From the IMG/VR virus record IMGVR_UViG_3300034121_000204, positions 1 to 61,280 of that record: a DNA stretch of 61,280 nt; one strand, given 5' to 3'. A model generated the notes under the pieces. The model did not search any database and was not told the origin of the DNA. It saw only the letters and a list, made by a program, of their open reading frames with translations. This stretch comes from a virus. The position numbers and the translations under genes are program-made. Below, piece after piece: positions 14,134 to 24,871 of the stretch; position 1 is the first letter of the stretch; each line of letters begins with the position of its first letter.

Positions 14134-17100
14134 TCGGCTGTTTGGCCATTCTTAATTTTTGTTAAATCAGAAACAGTAGGCTCACCTATAGCCTTCATTA
14201 ACTTTAGGTACTCTCTCCCTTGACGTTCTGTCAGACCGCCATTCCTTTCTATGAACTTGATTTCATCAATGGCTGTTTCGGATTCTTTCTTAGCTTTTAC
14301 CATATCAATCTCCCAAGATTTTAGATTACGTCCAAGATCTTTCTGTACAGTCTCGTATCTGTCGTATTGCTTCTCAGTGACAGCTTTCTTTTTGATTCTT
14401 TTTATGTAATCTCTAGATATTGCTCCTACATCTTTTGGTAACAATCCAGTAGAATATAAAAGTGTAGGAAACACAGCTAATCCTACATCTTTACGATCAG
14501 CTTCTAAAAGTTTTTTTGGAGTCTCTCTTCCTTGATAATCATCAATAAATTCTCCAGTTGCATATAGCTTACTTATCTCACCTAGTTCTTTGTATGTATC
14601 CCCAGCAATACCAATCATTCCATACTTTCTATCGTTATCATCACTTATGTATAACTGATATGTTGCTTCTTTCTTGATCTTTTCAATATAATCAGCTTTA
14701 GCTTTATCATCCATTGGATCTTCACCTTTTAACTCTAGCACTTTATTTCTGCTATTAACAGCATCTTTTATTTCTTTATCGTCCATCCAAGGGTACTGCC
14801 CTAATCCTAAATTCAATCCCATAGTTACTATATCATCTAGCATTGGAAGTGGAGAAATAATATCATTTAAAACACTTTTTATTGGGTTCTTAGTAGCATT
14901 GATAATTTTCTTTTTCTTTGTTTCTTCATCATCTTCATCACCAAGTAACCAAGCTGCAATTTGATCATATAGAAGTTTAATTCCGTATCCAAGTAATTGG
15001 TATGTAGCTAATTCAGCACCAAGTCCACGAAGTGATCTCCACGCTATTGCTTTATCTTCATTAGTTGCAGTACCGCTTGAAACAGTAATTAAATCATTAT
15101 ACATCCTAGCCTTTTGGTTAATTATAAATGACGCAAATGGAAGGAAAATTTTTCTAGTCATTTGAACATAAGGATTCTCGCTTGCTAAGAATTCACCTGC
15201 TAGCATTGGATCAGATATATTCTGCTGTCTATCAACCATAATCTGAGCATATTCAGCAGCTTCTTTATCCATCTTATGATTCTTCCAATCAATGTCAGTG
15301 TTTATTCCTCTACGATTTAAATTTTGCAAGTAGTAAGACTTAAATGATGACCTAGCAACCCATACATCTGGCTTAACGAGTAATTGTTTCAACCACCACT
15401 GATTTATATCAGCAATCTTTTTAAACACTTGATCTGTTGTTTGACCTTTCGCTTCTAATTGTCTATCAATTGAATCAATTGTTGATTGTGATTCAAAGCC
15501 ACGATTTGAAATTGGCATACCTGTTTCATCAAGCCACGCATTAAAATCAGCATTTACAAAATCTAATCGACCAGCATTCATAAATGTATTTACAAGTACT
15601 GGAGTTGTCTGCATTAATGTCTGATTGACACCAGCTAGTGCCTTACCAACACCTAGTGATGTTACGTAATTGACAAATTTATTTAGGTACTCTATTGTAT
15701 CTCTTGGAACTACATTTTTACCTTTAGCTCTTTTAATGTAAGTGCTTATTCTTCTTTCAAGTATTGTTCTATCATCAGATTCAGGAACTAATTTTTTGAA
15801 TTCTTTTGAGCTAAGGAATCCATCTACTTGTCTAATTGCAGATGCTGTATTAATATCAGTTAATGCAGATTTAAGTGCCTTTGAGTTATTGGTATCAAAA
15901 TCAAGACTAATATATCCATTTGTAGGTCTTGTTCTTGTTGTTTCCATTAATACACCTGACTTATTCTTATCAACATTATTAATAGATACATTGAAAGATC
16001 CATTCTGATTAGTTAAACTTTCATCAAGTCCTGTATCTTTAGAAGATAAATTTTTTATTGAACGTGGTGTATAGCTTAAATCACTAGTAAGCATAGTGTT
16101 GTATACAGATAAACTCACATCAAATAATTCTGGTTTATATTTTGACCATTCGTTAATCCACCAATCAACAGCCTCTAAATTATTTTTGGATGCGTTAGCA
16201 TTAATTACATCCATATCCATTGAGTCTACATTAAGCTTATCATATACCTCTTTATATAGCTCACCCATTTTCTTTTCTTTAGAGTTTCCATCTTCAATTA
16301 GTAAATCAATTGATTCTTTTAATATCTTAACTCTATTTTGAAATTCAGCTTGCGTTTCAGACTCAGTACCAATAATGTTTCTTTTTAGCTCAGCAAGCAT
16401 TCCCCTTTCATATACGTTCTTAGCATCCATGAAATCTTTTCCTTTAGCAAATAATTGTTTTGAGTATTTGTCAATTATTTGGTTATGCTGTCTAATCGCT
16501 TTATTAACTCCGTTAATTACATTTAGCAACCCCATCTTTCTCATTATATCCATTGAGTTGGAAACACCACCAAACATCTTCTCCATTAAGTTTGGAAGTG
16601 AATATAATTGATCGCTATAAACTTTACCTATTGTTTTAATTCCAAATAATCTTAATGCTCTAGCGACCTTACCTCTATTAACAAGTGATTTAACATTTAA
16701 AGCTCCCTCATAAGAACTAGCTGCTGCCTCAAGACCACTTGTTATTTGGTTAGTTATAAAGTTATCTACTCCTTCAACAATCTTAATTGATTCTCTAGTT
16801 GACATCTCATTCAAGTCAATCTTTAGAACTCTTTTCATTAAGTCCTTCTGACTGTCTTCGAATATAATCTCCTCTCCAGTCATAGGATCAACACCTGTCT
16901 TGAACATTGTCTCTAATGTAGATTTCATTCCATTCATTCTTGACACTAAGAACTCTTTTGCTTTTGATTCTTTGTCAACAGTTTCGTCTGGATTTTCTTT
17001 TAATGAATTAATTATTTTTTGAATTTCATTAAATGACATATCTTTTGATAGTCCTTCAATATCTTCATAAGTAGCAATTAGTTCATCTATCTTTATTTGT

Positions 17101-20100
17101 TCTTGACGATCAATTTCATTCTTAGAAAATTCAGATATATCAGCTATGTTTGCTGCTTGTTTCATCACATACTCTTCATCTTTTCTACGTGATGGCTTAA
17201 CGGCATTCTTAACTTTCTCAGCTATCTCCATGTAAGCATCAATATCCTCAACAAGTGATGGATCAATCTTGGTAAACTCTTTAGCCATACCAACTACCTC
17301 AGCTTGGTTGTCAGTCTTTAAATCCTTACGAATGCTTTTTCTTAATGCAAATGCCTTGCTTAATCTATCTTGATAGTCAGCTCTTTGAAATACTCTCTCA
17401 GCATAATTTGTAAATCGCTCAACCATGACAGGATTGTCAAGATTTAAATAACTTATACGTTTTATTAATACGCCTGCTTGTGGAGTTTTAATTTTACCAA
17501 GTTTAACCATATTACTGATGGCATCACTAAGCATCTTTCTCTTAATATTTAAGTCAGCCTTAGCATCACGAGCAGCACGAGCTTCCATTCTAATCTGATC
17601 TTTTAATGCCGTATACTCGTTGACAGTTACCTTTTTTGCTTTTGGCTTACCTAATACTTTAGCAACAGATGGAGCTTTAACTTGCGCTTTAAAAGCATCT
17701 TTTATTTCCTCTTCACTAAATCCTTCTTCATTTAAATATTGTTTGATTGCAGCATCAGATATACCATTATCCCTTGCTATTACGAGAATATCTACTGCTT
17801 TTTTTGGTCGTCCTTTAGAAAATAATACATCAATATTTTTTATTTCTTTTGATGTTATTTCTTTACCACCTAAAAGAGAAGCAAGTGATCCATCAATAAA
17901 TTCATTAAGATTGATATTTTGAAATTGCTCAGGAGTTAATTTATCAAATGCCTTGAACTTAGATTTAACATAACTAAATACAGCGTTTAGCCAATTCTTA
18001 AATTTAGATTTTTTACCTGCTTCAATTAATGTTTCACCTTTATTAGCAATAAGTTCAGCTAGTGCTTCTTCTCTTGCTAGTTCAACATCTCCTAACTCAG
18101 CTATTTTTCTTTTCAATACTTCAGTTCCTTCTAAAAGATTATATCCTTTGTCAAGTAATTTAGGATTATTTTCTTTTAGGAATCCCATCCAAACATGTGC
18201 GAATTCATGTATAGCTGTATTTGAATTTGCTTTTTCAGGGTTCAAAAATACCTTTCCATCTTTTGTAAATCCATAAACTATCTCGCCATCTTTAACAAAT
18301 TTTTTAACTTCTGGATTCTCAAGTGCTTTATTAAATTCTTCTTGTGTTTCAACTACAGTAACTGAAGGAAATGCAAGTCTAAGTTTCCCTAAAAGTTTTT
18401 GAAGTTCAGTCATTTTAGTTGAAATCTTAGCACCTCTAAATGCTTTTATTCCTGCTATTGGACCACTTGCTGCTACTGCTTGATCTATTGCCTTATTAGG
18501 AGATGGTAACTTACCTGCCTTATCTTCTTTATTTAAGTAGAATGATTTACCATACATCTCTGGAAATATATCAGCTGCATGCACAGGAGATTCTAAAATA
18601 CCAATCAACCCACCTTTTACACCATATGGATAGTTTCTGTGTTTTGGATTTGTTATTCCAGGGTTTAATACATCAACACCAGTAATGCCAATAATATGAT
18701 TAGAAGGTATTTCTTTTGTTGATTCATCTTGTATTGCATTATTTATTGTTTGAAGATGTATATACTTATAGTAAGATGCATCCTTATTACCAACTAAAGC
18801 TAGTGCTGATTTACTTCTAGGTTTCCCTGGTTTTGTTTCTTTATTTAATTGAATCCCACCTGTAAATAAAAATCTAGTAACATTTGCTCTTTCACCAATA
18901 GGCTTTAAGTTATTCATGTTATCAAGAAGTTCATCTATAGTTTTATAGTTATTTTCTTTTATAAATGATATAACTTTACTATCTGGATTAACAGCTGATA
19001 TATCTTCAATTAAACCATTTAATGAGTTAACTCTTTCTGCTTTATTAAATTTTTTCTTTATTGTATCAGAAGCAAATCTAAATAACGCTTCATTTGTTTG
19101 AATAGAATCTTGTCCCATTTTAACAATGGCCATAGGTACTTGTCCTTGCGGAAGTTTTCCTTCAGACCAAAGTCTATCAAATAAATCTTTATTTTTAGAG
19201 TATACCTCTTGTGCTCTTGAAAGCATTCCTTCAGCTTCTTTTTTATCAGTGTTAGCCCAAGCACTATTCTCATTTCCTTCCGTAAGATTAAATCCTATAC
19301 CACCATTTACATCAATTGTATTTCCTGTAAATTCATTCTTTACATTTCCAGATGTCAACTGATCAGATATAGTAAATATCATTGGTATACCATTATAATC
19401 TGATATATCTTTTATTATACCTCCTTTAAATGCTGCCTTTAATTTATCTCCAAATCTTTTAACTAAAGAGCCTATATTTACTTTACTCTTAGTAGTTAAA
19501 TTAGAAGGAACGTCAAAATTAGCTATATCTTCAGACATAGCATTCATTTCTTCAACTACTGAGTCAACTTCTGGAGCTTGTGTAGCTAAATTAGGATTAA
19601 ATACTATTATATTTTGTATATCTTGTTTTTGAGTTTTAAGGTTAGTATCTGTAAATCTAATAGCTCCAAAACCTTGATTTTCTAACTCATCATAAACTTT
19701 ATTTATATCTTCATCAGATAATGATGTTTCAAATCTAGGATCTAATAATTCGAATAAATTTAAATCATTAACATCCCATCCTTCTTCTTTAGATTTTAGC
19801 CCTAATTTATTTATTACATCAAATGCTTGTTCTTCTTCTGCAATTATATTTTCATCTATATCAAATTCAGATACAACTCCTTCATTTTCTTTTGTATATT
19901 CTTCAGCTTGACCTTTATCTTCACTCACAAACAAAGGGGTTTCTTTATTTACATTTGTTAAGTCACTAACATTTCCACCATGATAAACCTTTATAGTTTG
20001 TTTTCCTTTTTGGAATTTAGGTTGTCCACCAAATAATCCACGTAATTTATTTACTTCTTCTTGGACACCCCTGCCTTCGATAGGGCGATTGCCAAGATCT

Positions 20101-22748
20101 GTTTCTGGCTTCTCGGTTTCCCCGATTGGCCCTTCTCCTTCCCTGATTTCAGGTTGTCCTTGTTCAGTTCCCTGATATTGAACGCCACCGCCTTCTGCTG
20201 CGACTTCTTCGACTGGTTTTGTGCTTTCTTTAACGGCATTTTCTGATATTGTTTTTAGTTCATTATTAATCTCGTTAACCCTATTTGAAATTGGAGTAAC
20301 AAGAGCAGGATCTTTTCCTTCCATCTGCTTACGCAAATTTTCTCTCTCATTTATTAATTTAAATGATGTGTATTTATCATCGCTATTTAAATTATCAGGT
20401 ATTTGTCTTAGAATTCCTTCCGATTCTTTTAGTGAATTTAATTCTGCTTGACCTTGATCTTTTGTAATTTCACCAGATAAAATTCTGTCTTTTATATTAA
20501 GAACAAATAATTCTTTAACGTCTTTACTATTTATTGCATTCTCAATATTCTGTAGTTGATACTTATCAAGCTGTTGTTTAGCTGTTAAAGTTGCTTGAGT
20601 TAATGACTGCATACCAGCACCACCTAATAAACCAAGCATACCTGCTTTATTAGCCCTTTGAAAAACCTCACCCCAAGTTTTAGGATTCTCAAAATATTTT
20701 TTACCCTTAGCTTGATTTAGTAATTCTTTAGCTCCTATCTCTGTTAATTCTTGAGCTGCCTCGGTTGAATACTCAATTAAACCAGCCCCAGAAATTTTTA
20801 ATACTTTATTTGCAATAAGCCCCTTTAATTGTTTTTCTACAGAATTTTCAATCATTTCAGCCGTAGCATTTTCTGGCAATTCTTTTAGTGATTTAGAAAA
20901 AATATAATTAACTACTTTACTATTTACAGGTGATTTACTAAACGCTTTAGTTAAACCATATTTCTCAAGTAAAGATGTAACAGCACCAACTGAACCAGCT
21001 AATAATATTTTTTGATATTCAGGAACATCTTTAAACTCTGGGCTATTCATTTGGTCTCTAAAATTAGTATATGAAGCACCAAATAAACCCATAGTAGCAC
21101 CAACAGGTGAACCAGTCATAGCACCAGCTAAAGCAGATCCACCAGAATTTGCTAAACCAAAAACAACTTGTTCAAAAGCATTTCTATTTTCTGATGACAA
21201 ATATTCCTCACTGAACGACTCAGGTGCAAATTGAGATGTCAACACGCCCTTTGCTGATCCTCTTGCATATTCACCTCCTTCAATAACTGCTCTTGCAGCT
21301 TGCTCCATACCTTGAACAAAAGAGAATGCAGTTCCAGACAAAATGTTACCTCTTTCTGATTCAACGACAAAAGCATTTCCAGCTATATTCTTTATATCTG
21401 ATTGCTCATTTGATATGTTTCTATAGTCATTCTTTAACAACTTTACATTGTTATCAATGTCATATTTGCGTTGATTTATTTTTGGAAGATAGTTAGTATT
21501 GTAATCTTCTTCTGTAATTAATCCCTTTTTAAATGATTCATTAACTGTTTTTTCATATTCATTAAGCTCAGATACCTCTTTTTTAATATCTTCTTTCTTT
21601 AAAATAGTCTTAGTAATGTTGTCATTTATTCTCTCTATCTCATATTTATCGAAAGCAGCAGCTGATCTATATTTGTCTTTGGACATATAGTCTAACTTCT
21701 TTTCTCTTTCTTTATCTAATTGAGGAAGTAATTCGTCTAATTCTTTTTGCAAGAAAACTACATTATATGGATTTGTTTTCTTCTCTACCTCTATACGATC
21801 TCTTAAATCATTTATTTGTTTTTGTTTTCTTATATATTCGTCATTAGCGATATTTACTTCTAAAAATCCTTTAAGTAATTTTGATTCTTCATTATCTCTA
21901 TCAGTTGTCCAGTTGTCAAGATTTATGAACTTACTTTCTCCAGTAATACTATTTTTAATTTCAATACCATCGTATCCATATCCAGCAGGGCCAACTTGTA
22001 AATAATCGTATTTCTTTAATTTGCCTTGTAATTTAGATACAACATCATCTTCATTTGATCCAATTAAATCTGAATCTATTGATGATAGAACATCATTTAA
22101 GTCGTTTTCTTTTTGAACAGCATTAACATCTTTTTCGTATCTTCCACTTTTAACGTATTCAATATATTTCTGATCATATTCCTTCTTTTGAGTTTCATCA
22201 GCTATATTAAATAATTTACCATCAACTATTCCTGGAGTAAATGCTTTTTCTTCAGGTGCTTTTTTAGCTAATTCCGCTTGTCTTTTTTTCTCTTCCTTTT
22301 GTAATTTATCAGCTGTTAAATTATAAGTCTCTTTTACTTTCTTTTGATCTTGTAAATCATAAGATATTTCAACTGGATTACCTTTTAAGTCAGCTATTTT
22401 AGTAGCATTTTTATTAAGGTAGTCATATCTTTCTTTTAAATCTCCAGACTTTAACTCTTTATAATCACCTGATCCTGTAATATCTTTATACCATTTGCCA
22501 GCAGATCTTTTATAGTTTTCGTTATTCCAAGGATTTACATAAATACCGTCATCTTGTGATGAAGATTCCGAACGCTGTTTTCGAGCCGTTTCTTGCGTAA
22601 CCAATAAAGCACGACCATCCTTTTCCGTTGATTGTGAAACCTCTTTTTTTTTTACTTTGTTGATTCCATCATCAGCAACAATAACAGGCTTGATAGATCT
22701 ATTGATTCCATCGTCAGCTACAATAACAGGTTTAATTTCGTTTGGCAT
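14118..22748 (-). CDS. Giant polyvalent internal virion/ejection protein, 2876 aa
   Basis: Minus strand, last gene of the late operon. The N-terminus holds two copies of IKPVIVADDGIN (residues 5-16 and 19-30). A coiled-coil-rich stretch and a hydrophobic, glycine-rich region (about 470-570) follow. Near 918-1030 a segment beginning KVYHGG resembles ADP-ribosyltransferase-like modules. Around 1510, AIHEFAHVW carries the HExxH zinc-protease core. The last third is a long helical region with hydrophobic stretches near 2570-2660. This matches the large polyvalent proteins that podoviruses eject with the genome to open the envelope and disarm the host. It follows two other ejection-type proteins, like the T7 gp14-15-16 order. 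The exact chemistry of each module is inferred. Confidence 0.8.
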   Translation of the reverse strand: MPNEIKPVIVADDGINRSIKPVIVADDGINKVKKKEVSQSTEKDGRALLVTQETARKQRSESSSQDDGIYVNPWNNENYKRSAGKWYKDITGSGDYKELKSGDLKERYDYLNKNATKIADLKGNPVEISYDLQDQKKVKETYNLTADKLQKEEKKRQAELAKKAPEEKAFTPGIVDGKLFNIADETQKKEYDQKYIEYVKSGRYEKDVNAVQKENDLNDVLSSIDSDLIGSNEDDVVSKLQGKLKKYDYLQVGPAGYGYDGIEIKNSITGESKFINLDNWTTDRDNEESKLLKGFLEVNIANDEYIRKQKQINDLRDRIEVEKKTNPYNVVFLQKELDELLPQLDKEREKKLDYMSKDKYRSAAAFDKYEIERINDNITKTILKKEDIKKEVSELNEYEKTVNESFKKGLITEEDYNTNYLPKINQRKYDIDNNVKLLKNDYRNISNEQSDIKNIAGNAFVVESERGNILSGTAFSFVQGMEQAARAVIEGGEYARGSAKGVLTSQFAPESFSEEYLSSENRNAFEQVVFGLANSGGSALAGAMTGSPVGATMGLFGASYTNFRDQMNSPEFKDVPEYQKILLAGSVGAVTSLLEKYGLTKAFSKSPVNSKVVNYIFSKSLKELPENATAEMIENSVEKQLKGLIANKVLKISGAGLIEYSTEAAQELTEIGAKELLNQAKGKKYFENPKTWGEVFQRANKAGMLGLLGGAGMQSLTQATLTAKQQLDKYQLQNIENAINSKDVKELFVLNIKDRILSGEITKDQGQAELNSLKESEGILRQIPDNLNSDDKYTSFKLINERENLRKQMEGKDPALVTPISNRVNEINNELKTISENAVKESTKPVEEVAAEGGGVQYQGTEQGQPEIREGEGPIGETEKPETDLGNRPIEGRGVQEEVNKLRGLFGGQPKFQKGKQTIKVYHGGNVSDLTNVNKETPLFVSEDKGQAEEYTKENEGVVSEFDIDENIIAEEEQAFDVINKLGLKSKEEGWDVNDLNLFELLDPRFETSLSDEDINKVYDELENQGFGAIRFTDTNLKTQKQDIQNIIVFNPNLATQAPEVDSVVEEMNAMSEDIANFDVPSNLTTKSKVNIGSLVKRFGDKLKAAFKGGIIKDISDYNGIPMIFTISDQLTSGNVKNEFTGNTIDVNGGIGFNLTEGNENSAWANTDKKEAEGMLSRAQEVYSKNKDLFDRLWSEGKLPQGQVPMAIVKMGQDSIQTNEALFRFASDTIKKKFNKAERVNSLNGLIEDISAVNPDSKVISFIKENNYKTIDELLDNMNNLKPIGERANVTRFLFTGGIQLNKETKPGKPRSKSALALVGNKDASYYKYIHLQTINNAIQDESTKEIPSNHIIGITGVDVLNPGITNPKHRNYPYGVKGGLIGILESPVHAADIFPEMYGKSFYLNKEDKAGKLPSPNKAIDQAVAASGPIAGIKAFRGAKISTKMTELQKLLGKLRLAFPSVTVVETQEEFNKALENPEVKKFVKDGEIVYGFTKDGKVFLNPEKANSNTAIHEFAHVWMGFLKENNPKLLDKGYNLLEGTEVLKRKIAELGDVELAREEALAELIANKGETLIEAGKKSKFKNWLNAVFSYVKSKFKAFDKLTPEQFQNINLNEFIDGSLASLLGGKEITSKEIKNIDVLFSKGRPKKAVDILVIARDNGISDAAIKQYLNEEGFSEEEIKDAFKAQVKAPSVAKVLGKPKAKKVTVNEYTALKDQIRMEARAARDAKADLNIKRKMLSDAISNMVKLGKIKTPQAGVLIKRISYLNLDNPVMVERFTNYAERVFQRADYQDRLSKAFALRKSIRKDLKTDNQAEVVGMAKEFTKIDPSLVEDIDAYMEIAEKVKNAVKPSRRKDEEYVMKQAANIADISEFSKNEIDRQEQIKIDELIATYEDIEGLSKDMSFNEIQKIINSLKENPDETVDKESKAKEFLVSRMNGMKSTLETMFKTGVDPMTGEEIIFEDSQKDLMKRVLKIDLNEMSTRESIKIVEGVDNFITNQITSGLEAAASSYEGALNVKSLVNRGKVARALRLFGIKTIGKVYSDQLYSLPNLMEKMFGGVSNSMDIMRKMGLLNVINGVNKAIRQHNQIIDKYSKQLFAKGKDFMDAKNVYERGMLAELKRNIIGTESETQAEFQNRVKILKESIDLLIEDGNSKEKKMGELYKEVYDKLNVDSMDMDVINANASKNNLEAVDWWINEWSKYKPELFDVSLSVYNTMLTSDLSYTPRSIKNLSSKDTGLDESLTNQNGSFNVSINNVDKNKSGVLMETTRTRPTNGYISLDFDTNNSKALKSALTDINTASAIRQVDGFLSSKEFKKLVPESDDRTILERRISTYIKRAKGKNVVPRDTIEYLNKFVNYVTSLGVGKALAGVNQTLMQTTPVLVNTFMNAGRLDFVNADFNAWLDETGMPISNRGFESQSTIDSIDRQLEAKGQTTDQVFKKIADINQWWLKQLLVKPDVWVARSSFKSYYLQNLNRRGINTDIDWKNHKMDKEAAEYAQIMVDRQQNISDPMLAGEFLASENPYVQMTRKIFLPFASFIINQKARMYNDLITVSSGTATNEDKAIAWRSLRGLGAELATYQLLGYGIKLLYDQIAAWLLGDEDDEETKKKKIINATKNPIKSVLNDIISPLPMLDDIVTMGLNLGLGQYPWMDDKEIKDAVNSRNKVLELKGEDPMDDKAKADYIEKIKKEATYQLYISDDNDRKYGMIGIAGDTYKELGEISKLYATGEFIDDYQGRETPKKLLEADRKDVGLAVFPTLLYSTGLLPKDVGAISRDYIKRIKKKAVTEKQYDRYETVQKDLGRNLKSWEIDMVKAKKESETAIDEIKFIERNGGLTERQGREYLKLMKAIGEPTVSDLTKIKNGQTADQILK
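22659..22736 (-). repeat. Tandem repeat coding IKPVIVADDGIN twice
   Basis: Two near-identical 12-codon units separated by two codons start the giant protein. The DNA copies differ at synonymous positions (GTAGCTGACGATGG against GTTGCTGATGATGG), so selection appears to hold the peptide rather than the DNA. Confidence 0.85.
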
Positions 22749-22760
22749 ATTTTAAATTTA

Positions 22761-24254
22761 TTATTTATAACCTAATGCTTTAATTACCTCAGCTCTTGTT
22801 GCGCCTGGGTTTTTTTCTAAAGTTGCTTTTATGTTGGCCTCTTGAGCTGATGAGTATGTTTGTAATCCACCTACTCCTTGCTTACCTTCTTTTACCCATT
22901 TGTCTGGATTGTATCCAAAGTAATCAGATAAGTATTTAGGATTTGTAATTGGTGTTGAATTTATCTTTTCTAATTCTCCTTTAGAATTTTTTTTGTAAAC
23001 ATTCAATCCACCATCTTCCCATTTAAAAGAGTATTTCCCTCCAGATGCTTGACTCATTATTCTTTGTGATTCAGCAGCTCCTAAAGACTCAACATTATCC
23101 CATGCGCTATATACTTGCCCTGGTATTCCTGAAGTTACTTTCTCTTCTTTTTCTTTAGAGCCACCGCCACCGCCACCGCGATATGGTTCGTCCATTTCAA
23201 CTTTTCTACCAAGCCTTGCGTCAATAGCATCTAATGCTGTTTGTTTAGCTTGTTTGATTTGATTCTCAGTTAAATTCGGTTGATAAACTCCTTGATCATC
23301 TTGAGATAACAAAATGAATTTATTTTGTTGAGATTCAATGAATTTATTTAAAGCGTCACCACTTAATGCTGGTTTACCTAGTTGTTTATTAAGTTCATTT
23401 TCTTTAGCTATTCTATCTTGAATTTTATTCCTTAAATTTTCTCCACTATAATAAAAATCATAGTCACCATCAGTATTATCAACTAAAACACTAGTCATAG
23501 CTCTTGGATTACTTAAAATTCCATCAGCTAAATTAAGTCTAGCTCTTTGAATAGCAGGATTTTGTAATGCATCTGTAATAGTAGTAGCACCAGATTCAAT
23601 TGTCCATTCTTCCCATCCTTCTGTACCTTCATCAACTATTTTTGATAGGTTAACTCTGTTGTCAGTTATATTACCTGGCTTACCTAATGACCTAGTGTCT
23701 ATAATGCTTGTTGGATCAAACAATCCATTTTGATCTAGTTGACCAATAACAAAATTACCATTATTAGGATCTACCTGTGTTTTTTTGTTTCTTAAATCAC
23801 CAAGCTGAGATATTCTTTCATTTAATTCTAACTCTAATCCAGAACCAGGAATAAATCCATTCTCGTCAGCATTTTGTCTTTTTAATGCTTCTTGCATTTG
23901 TTGATCATAAGTTTTTGCAGTGTTAGCAAATGTAGACCAACTATCCATTAAGTTATTTATTCTATTTCGATATTCAACTGGACTTATTTCTCCAGCCTTC
24001 AATTGTCGATTCCATTGCATCATTGCATCACGACCATCATTAGATCCAGACAAAATCAATTGATTGAAATTTTGACTTTTACCTAGCTCTGCGTTTTGTA
24101 ATATCTTTGAGTTATCTGACTGAAGTTTATCAAGAGCTAATTTTTCAGCTTCTCTTTCAGCACCAATTCCTTGAACAGTTTTAACTAATCCACTTGTAAG
24201 TTTTCCCCAATCTAGTGGAGCAACTGCTTGGTATCCTATATATTCGTTTGCCAT
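22761..24254 (-). CDS. Internal virion (ejection) protein, 497 aa
   Basis: I take the start at 24254 (MANEYIGYQAVAPLDW); an upstream ATG at 24281 would add 9 residues. The sequence is mostly helical and Gln/Asn-rich, with a run of six glycines next to a charged stretch around residue 365 (GGGGGGSKEKEEK). It lies between a gp14-like protein and the giant protein, the position of T7 gp15-type ejection proteins. Function is inferred from position. Confidence 0.7.
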   Translation of the reverse strand: MANEYIGYQAVAPLDWGKLTSGLVKTVQGIGAEREAEKLALDKLQSDNSKILQNAELGKSQNFNQLILSGSNDGRDAMMQWNRQLKAGEISPVEYRNRINNLMDSWSTFANTAKTYDQQMQEALKRQNADENGFIPGSGLELELNERISQLGDLRNKKTQVDPNNGNFVIGQLDQNGLFDPTSIIDTRSLGKPGNITDNRVNLSKIVDEGTEGWEEWTIESGATTITDALQNPAIQRARLNLADGILSNPRAMTSVLVDNTDGDYDFYYSGENLRNKIQDRIAKENELNKQLGKPALSGDALNKFIESQQNKFILLSQDDQGVYQPNLTENQIKQAKQTALDAIDARLGRKVEMDEPYRGGGGGGSKEKEEKVTSGIPGQVYSAWDNVESLGAAESQRIMSQASGGKYSFKWEDGGLNVYKKNSKGELEKINSTPITNPKYLSDYFGYNPDKWVKEGKQGVGGLQTYSSAQEANIKATLEKNPGATRAEVIKALGYK

Positions 24255-24267
24255 TTTATTTATAATA

Positions 24268-24870
24268 TTAAGCCATGCCACCTAATGCGCCAGATCCTAT
24301 AGCTCCTAGATTTTTAGATTTCTTATACATAGGAATTAACTCAGCACCACTAGTTAAAGCTCCACCAACTGAACTGAACATTCCTTCAATAGCAGCGTTC
24401 TTTCTTTCCTCAGCTGCTGCTCTAGCTTCTTGAGCACCTTGCACTTCCCATAAACCTCCTTTAAAATCACGCTCTTGTTTTCTAGCTTGAATTCCTTGCT
24501 CTGCCTCAGCTTGAGCCATATCTCTTTGTGCTTGTGCTTGTTGTGCTTGAGCAGCTAACTGTAAGTTTTGCTCACCAGTTGCTTGTAATACATTACCAAC
24601 TCCACCAATAACTCCTTCAGCTCCAGCACCTTGTAATGACTGCACTGCTTGTGTTGCTGCTTGAGCTTGAGATTGTTGAGCTAACTCAAATCCCAAAGTT
24701 GGAACTTGAACTTGTTTAAATGCGTTAAATTCTTTAATGTTTTTCAACTCACCTGCTGCCTTTTGTGCCGCCTGTGATGCTTGCTTCATATCTTTATTGG
24801 CTTTAATTGCTTGAGCCGCACTCAACCCTAAACCACCTAAAGCTACTATCGTACCTGTTACTGCTGCCAT
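24268..24870 (-). CDS. Internal virion protein, T7 gp14-like, 200 aa
   Basis: The start at 24870 gives MAAVTGTIVALGGLGLSAAQ, a hydrophobic N-terminal helix that can insert in a membrane. It is followed by an Ala/Gln-rich coiled coil (AQAQQAQAQRDMAQAEAEQ) typical of podovirus ejection proteins. The frame is open to 24942, but the extra codons overlap the acetyltransferase gene. It probably forms part of the ejected channel. Confidence 0.75.
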   Translation of the reverse strand: MAAVTGTIVALGGLGLSAAQAIKANKDMKQASQAAQKAAGELKNIKEFNAFKQVQVPTLGFELAQQSQAQAATQAVQSLQGAGAEGVIGGVGNVLQATGEQNLQLAAQAQQAQAQRDMAQAEAEQGIQARKQERDFKGGLWEVQGAQEARAAAEERKNAAIEGMFSSVGGALTSGAELIPMYKKSKNLGAIGSGALGGMA

Positions 24871-24871
24871 G

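Noticed and set aside
14118-22748. Virion RNA polymerase of N4 type
   Set aside because: Size is similar, but I cannot see the T7-like polymerase motifs; ART-like and HEFAH protease-like parts fit a polyvalent ejection protein better.
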